Shown: positions 63,806 to 64,000 of the stretch, one piece after another
Layout of the letters: the number at the start of each line of letters is the position of its first letter
How positions within the stretch are numbered: the first letter of the stretch is position 1
Source: Hymenobacter sedentarius
GTDB lineage: Bacteria; Bacteroidota; Bacteroidia; Cytophagales; Hymenobacteraceae
Length of the DNA stretch: 64,000 nucleotides
NCBI RefSeq assembly: GCF_001507645.1
Contig: NZ_CP013909.1
Span: forward strand, 4,278,001 to 4,342,000
Reading direction: 5' to 3'
Position numbers and translations under genes: made by a program
Notes under the pieces: generated by a model
What the model was told of the DNA's origin: nothing
What the model saw: only the letters and a program-made list of their open reading frames with translations
Databases searched by the model: none

Positions 63806-64000
63806 CTATGCCTCGGGGTAGAGCCGAGGCTGGCCAGCAGCCACCGCACAGGTGGCATAGCGCACGTGCAAGGGCATAGAATGCCTCAGGTGTAAACTGC
63901 GGAATTCGGGGGCTGGTTCACCCTTGGCTATAGCGGGCATGGTAGCCTGCGCACTGTCGGGCCTTAGCAGCAACGCTGCCAGGCGCATGGGGCGCTGCTG
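63806..64000 (-). CDS. L,D-transpeptidase, C-terminal end only
   Basis: The frame is open to the right window edge; 64 residues are visible. It reads RPMRLAALLLRPDSAQ and ends LHLRHSMPLHVRYATC followed by RLYPEA, which matches the tail of the YkuD remnant at 62310. The catalytic SHGC motif would lie outside. These enzymes cross-link peptidoglycan or attach proteins to it. Confidence 0.65.
   Translation of the reverse strand, partial: QQRPMRLAALLLRPDSAQATMPAIAKGEPAPEFRSLHLRHSMPLHVRYATCAVAAGQPRLYPEA

Overview
The window is GC-rich (about 60% or more by eye) and looks like chromosomal DNA of a Hymenobacter-like member of the Bacteroidota. The reasons are two proteins with a C-terminal type IX secretion sorting domain, promoter -7 boxes of the form TAnnTTTG, almost no Shine-Dalgarno signals, and close matches in style to Hymenobacter families. 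No tRNA, rRNA, CRISPR array, phage or origin was seen.

Left part (1-19.7 kb): a PASTA protein cut by the window edge; a T9SS-sorted exported protein; a FAS1 protein; a large nine-domain IPT/TIG protein with a sorting domain; a copper module (Cys-type cupredoxin and CopA ATPase); an S58 peptidase, class IV aminotransferase and gamma-glutamyltransferase run; a strikingly AT-rich membrane gene beside a transposase remnant; and an ABC exporter. Middle (27.5-41.4 kb): a histidine kinase with an HTH protein; a fatty-acid-desaturase homologue that has lost its histidine boxes; a pyruvate-kinase-like gene cut by an in-frame TGA; and a TetR-TolC-HlyD-ABC-ABC-permease-permease efflux operon of the YbhGFSR type.

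The main content is a stress and low-oxygen-type gene set spread over 19.8-27.5, 41.4-55.8 and 55.9-63.6 kb. It has nine double-domain universal stress proteins, three six-BON proteins, Hsp20, GerW/YtfJ, YtxH and DUF2892 proteins, a P2-type cation ATPase, D-lactate dehydrogenase with DUF1003, PEP synthase, the Mla lipid-transport core and an AI-2E-family permease. Two of these blocks (19.8-27.5 and 56.4-61.3 kb) are paralogous: the same Usp types, the same tiny membrane protein and the same promoters recur in the same order. One Usp pair carries a 434-bp tract that is nearly identical, which suggests gene conversion. In the second block a P-type ATPase has decayed to a pseudogene.

The most interesting signal is regulatory. 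Six intergenic regions carry pairs of TGA-N6-TCA palindromes (Crp/Fnr-type half sites). The two members always start 22 bp apart, and a TTTG-ending promoter box ends 31-32 bp beyond the inner site. At 42.2 kb and 45.9 kb (and probably 61.3 kb) boxes lie on both sides, giving bidirectional promoters. This ties the Usp, BON, ppsA, ldhA, DUF1003, DUF2892 and small-membrane-protein genes into one predicted Crp/Fnr-family regulon. No regulator gene of that family is in the window.
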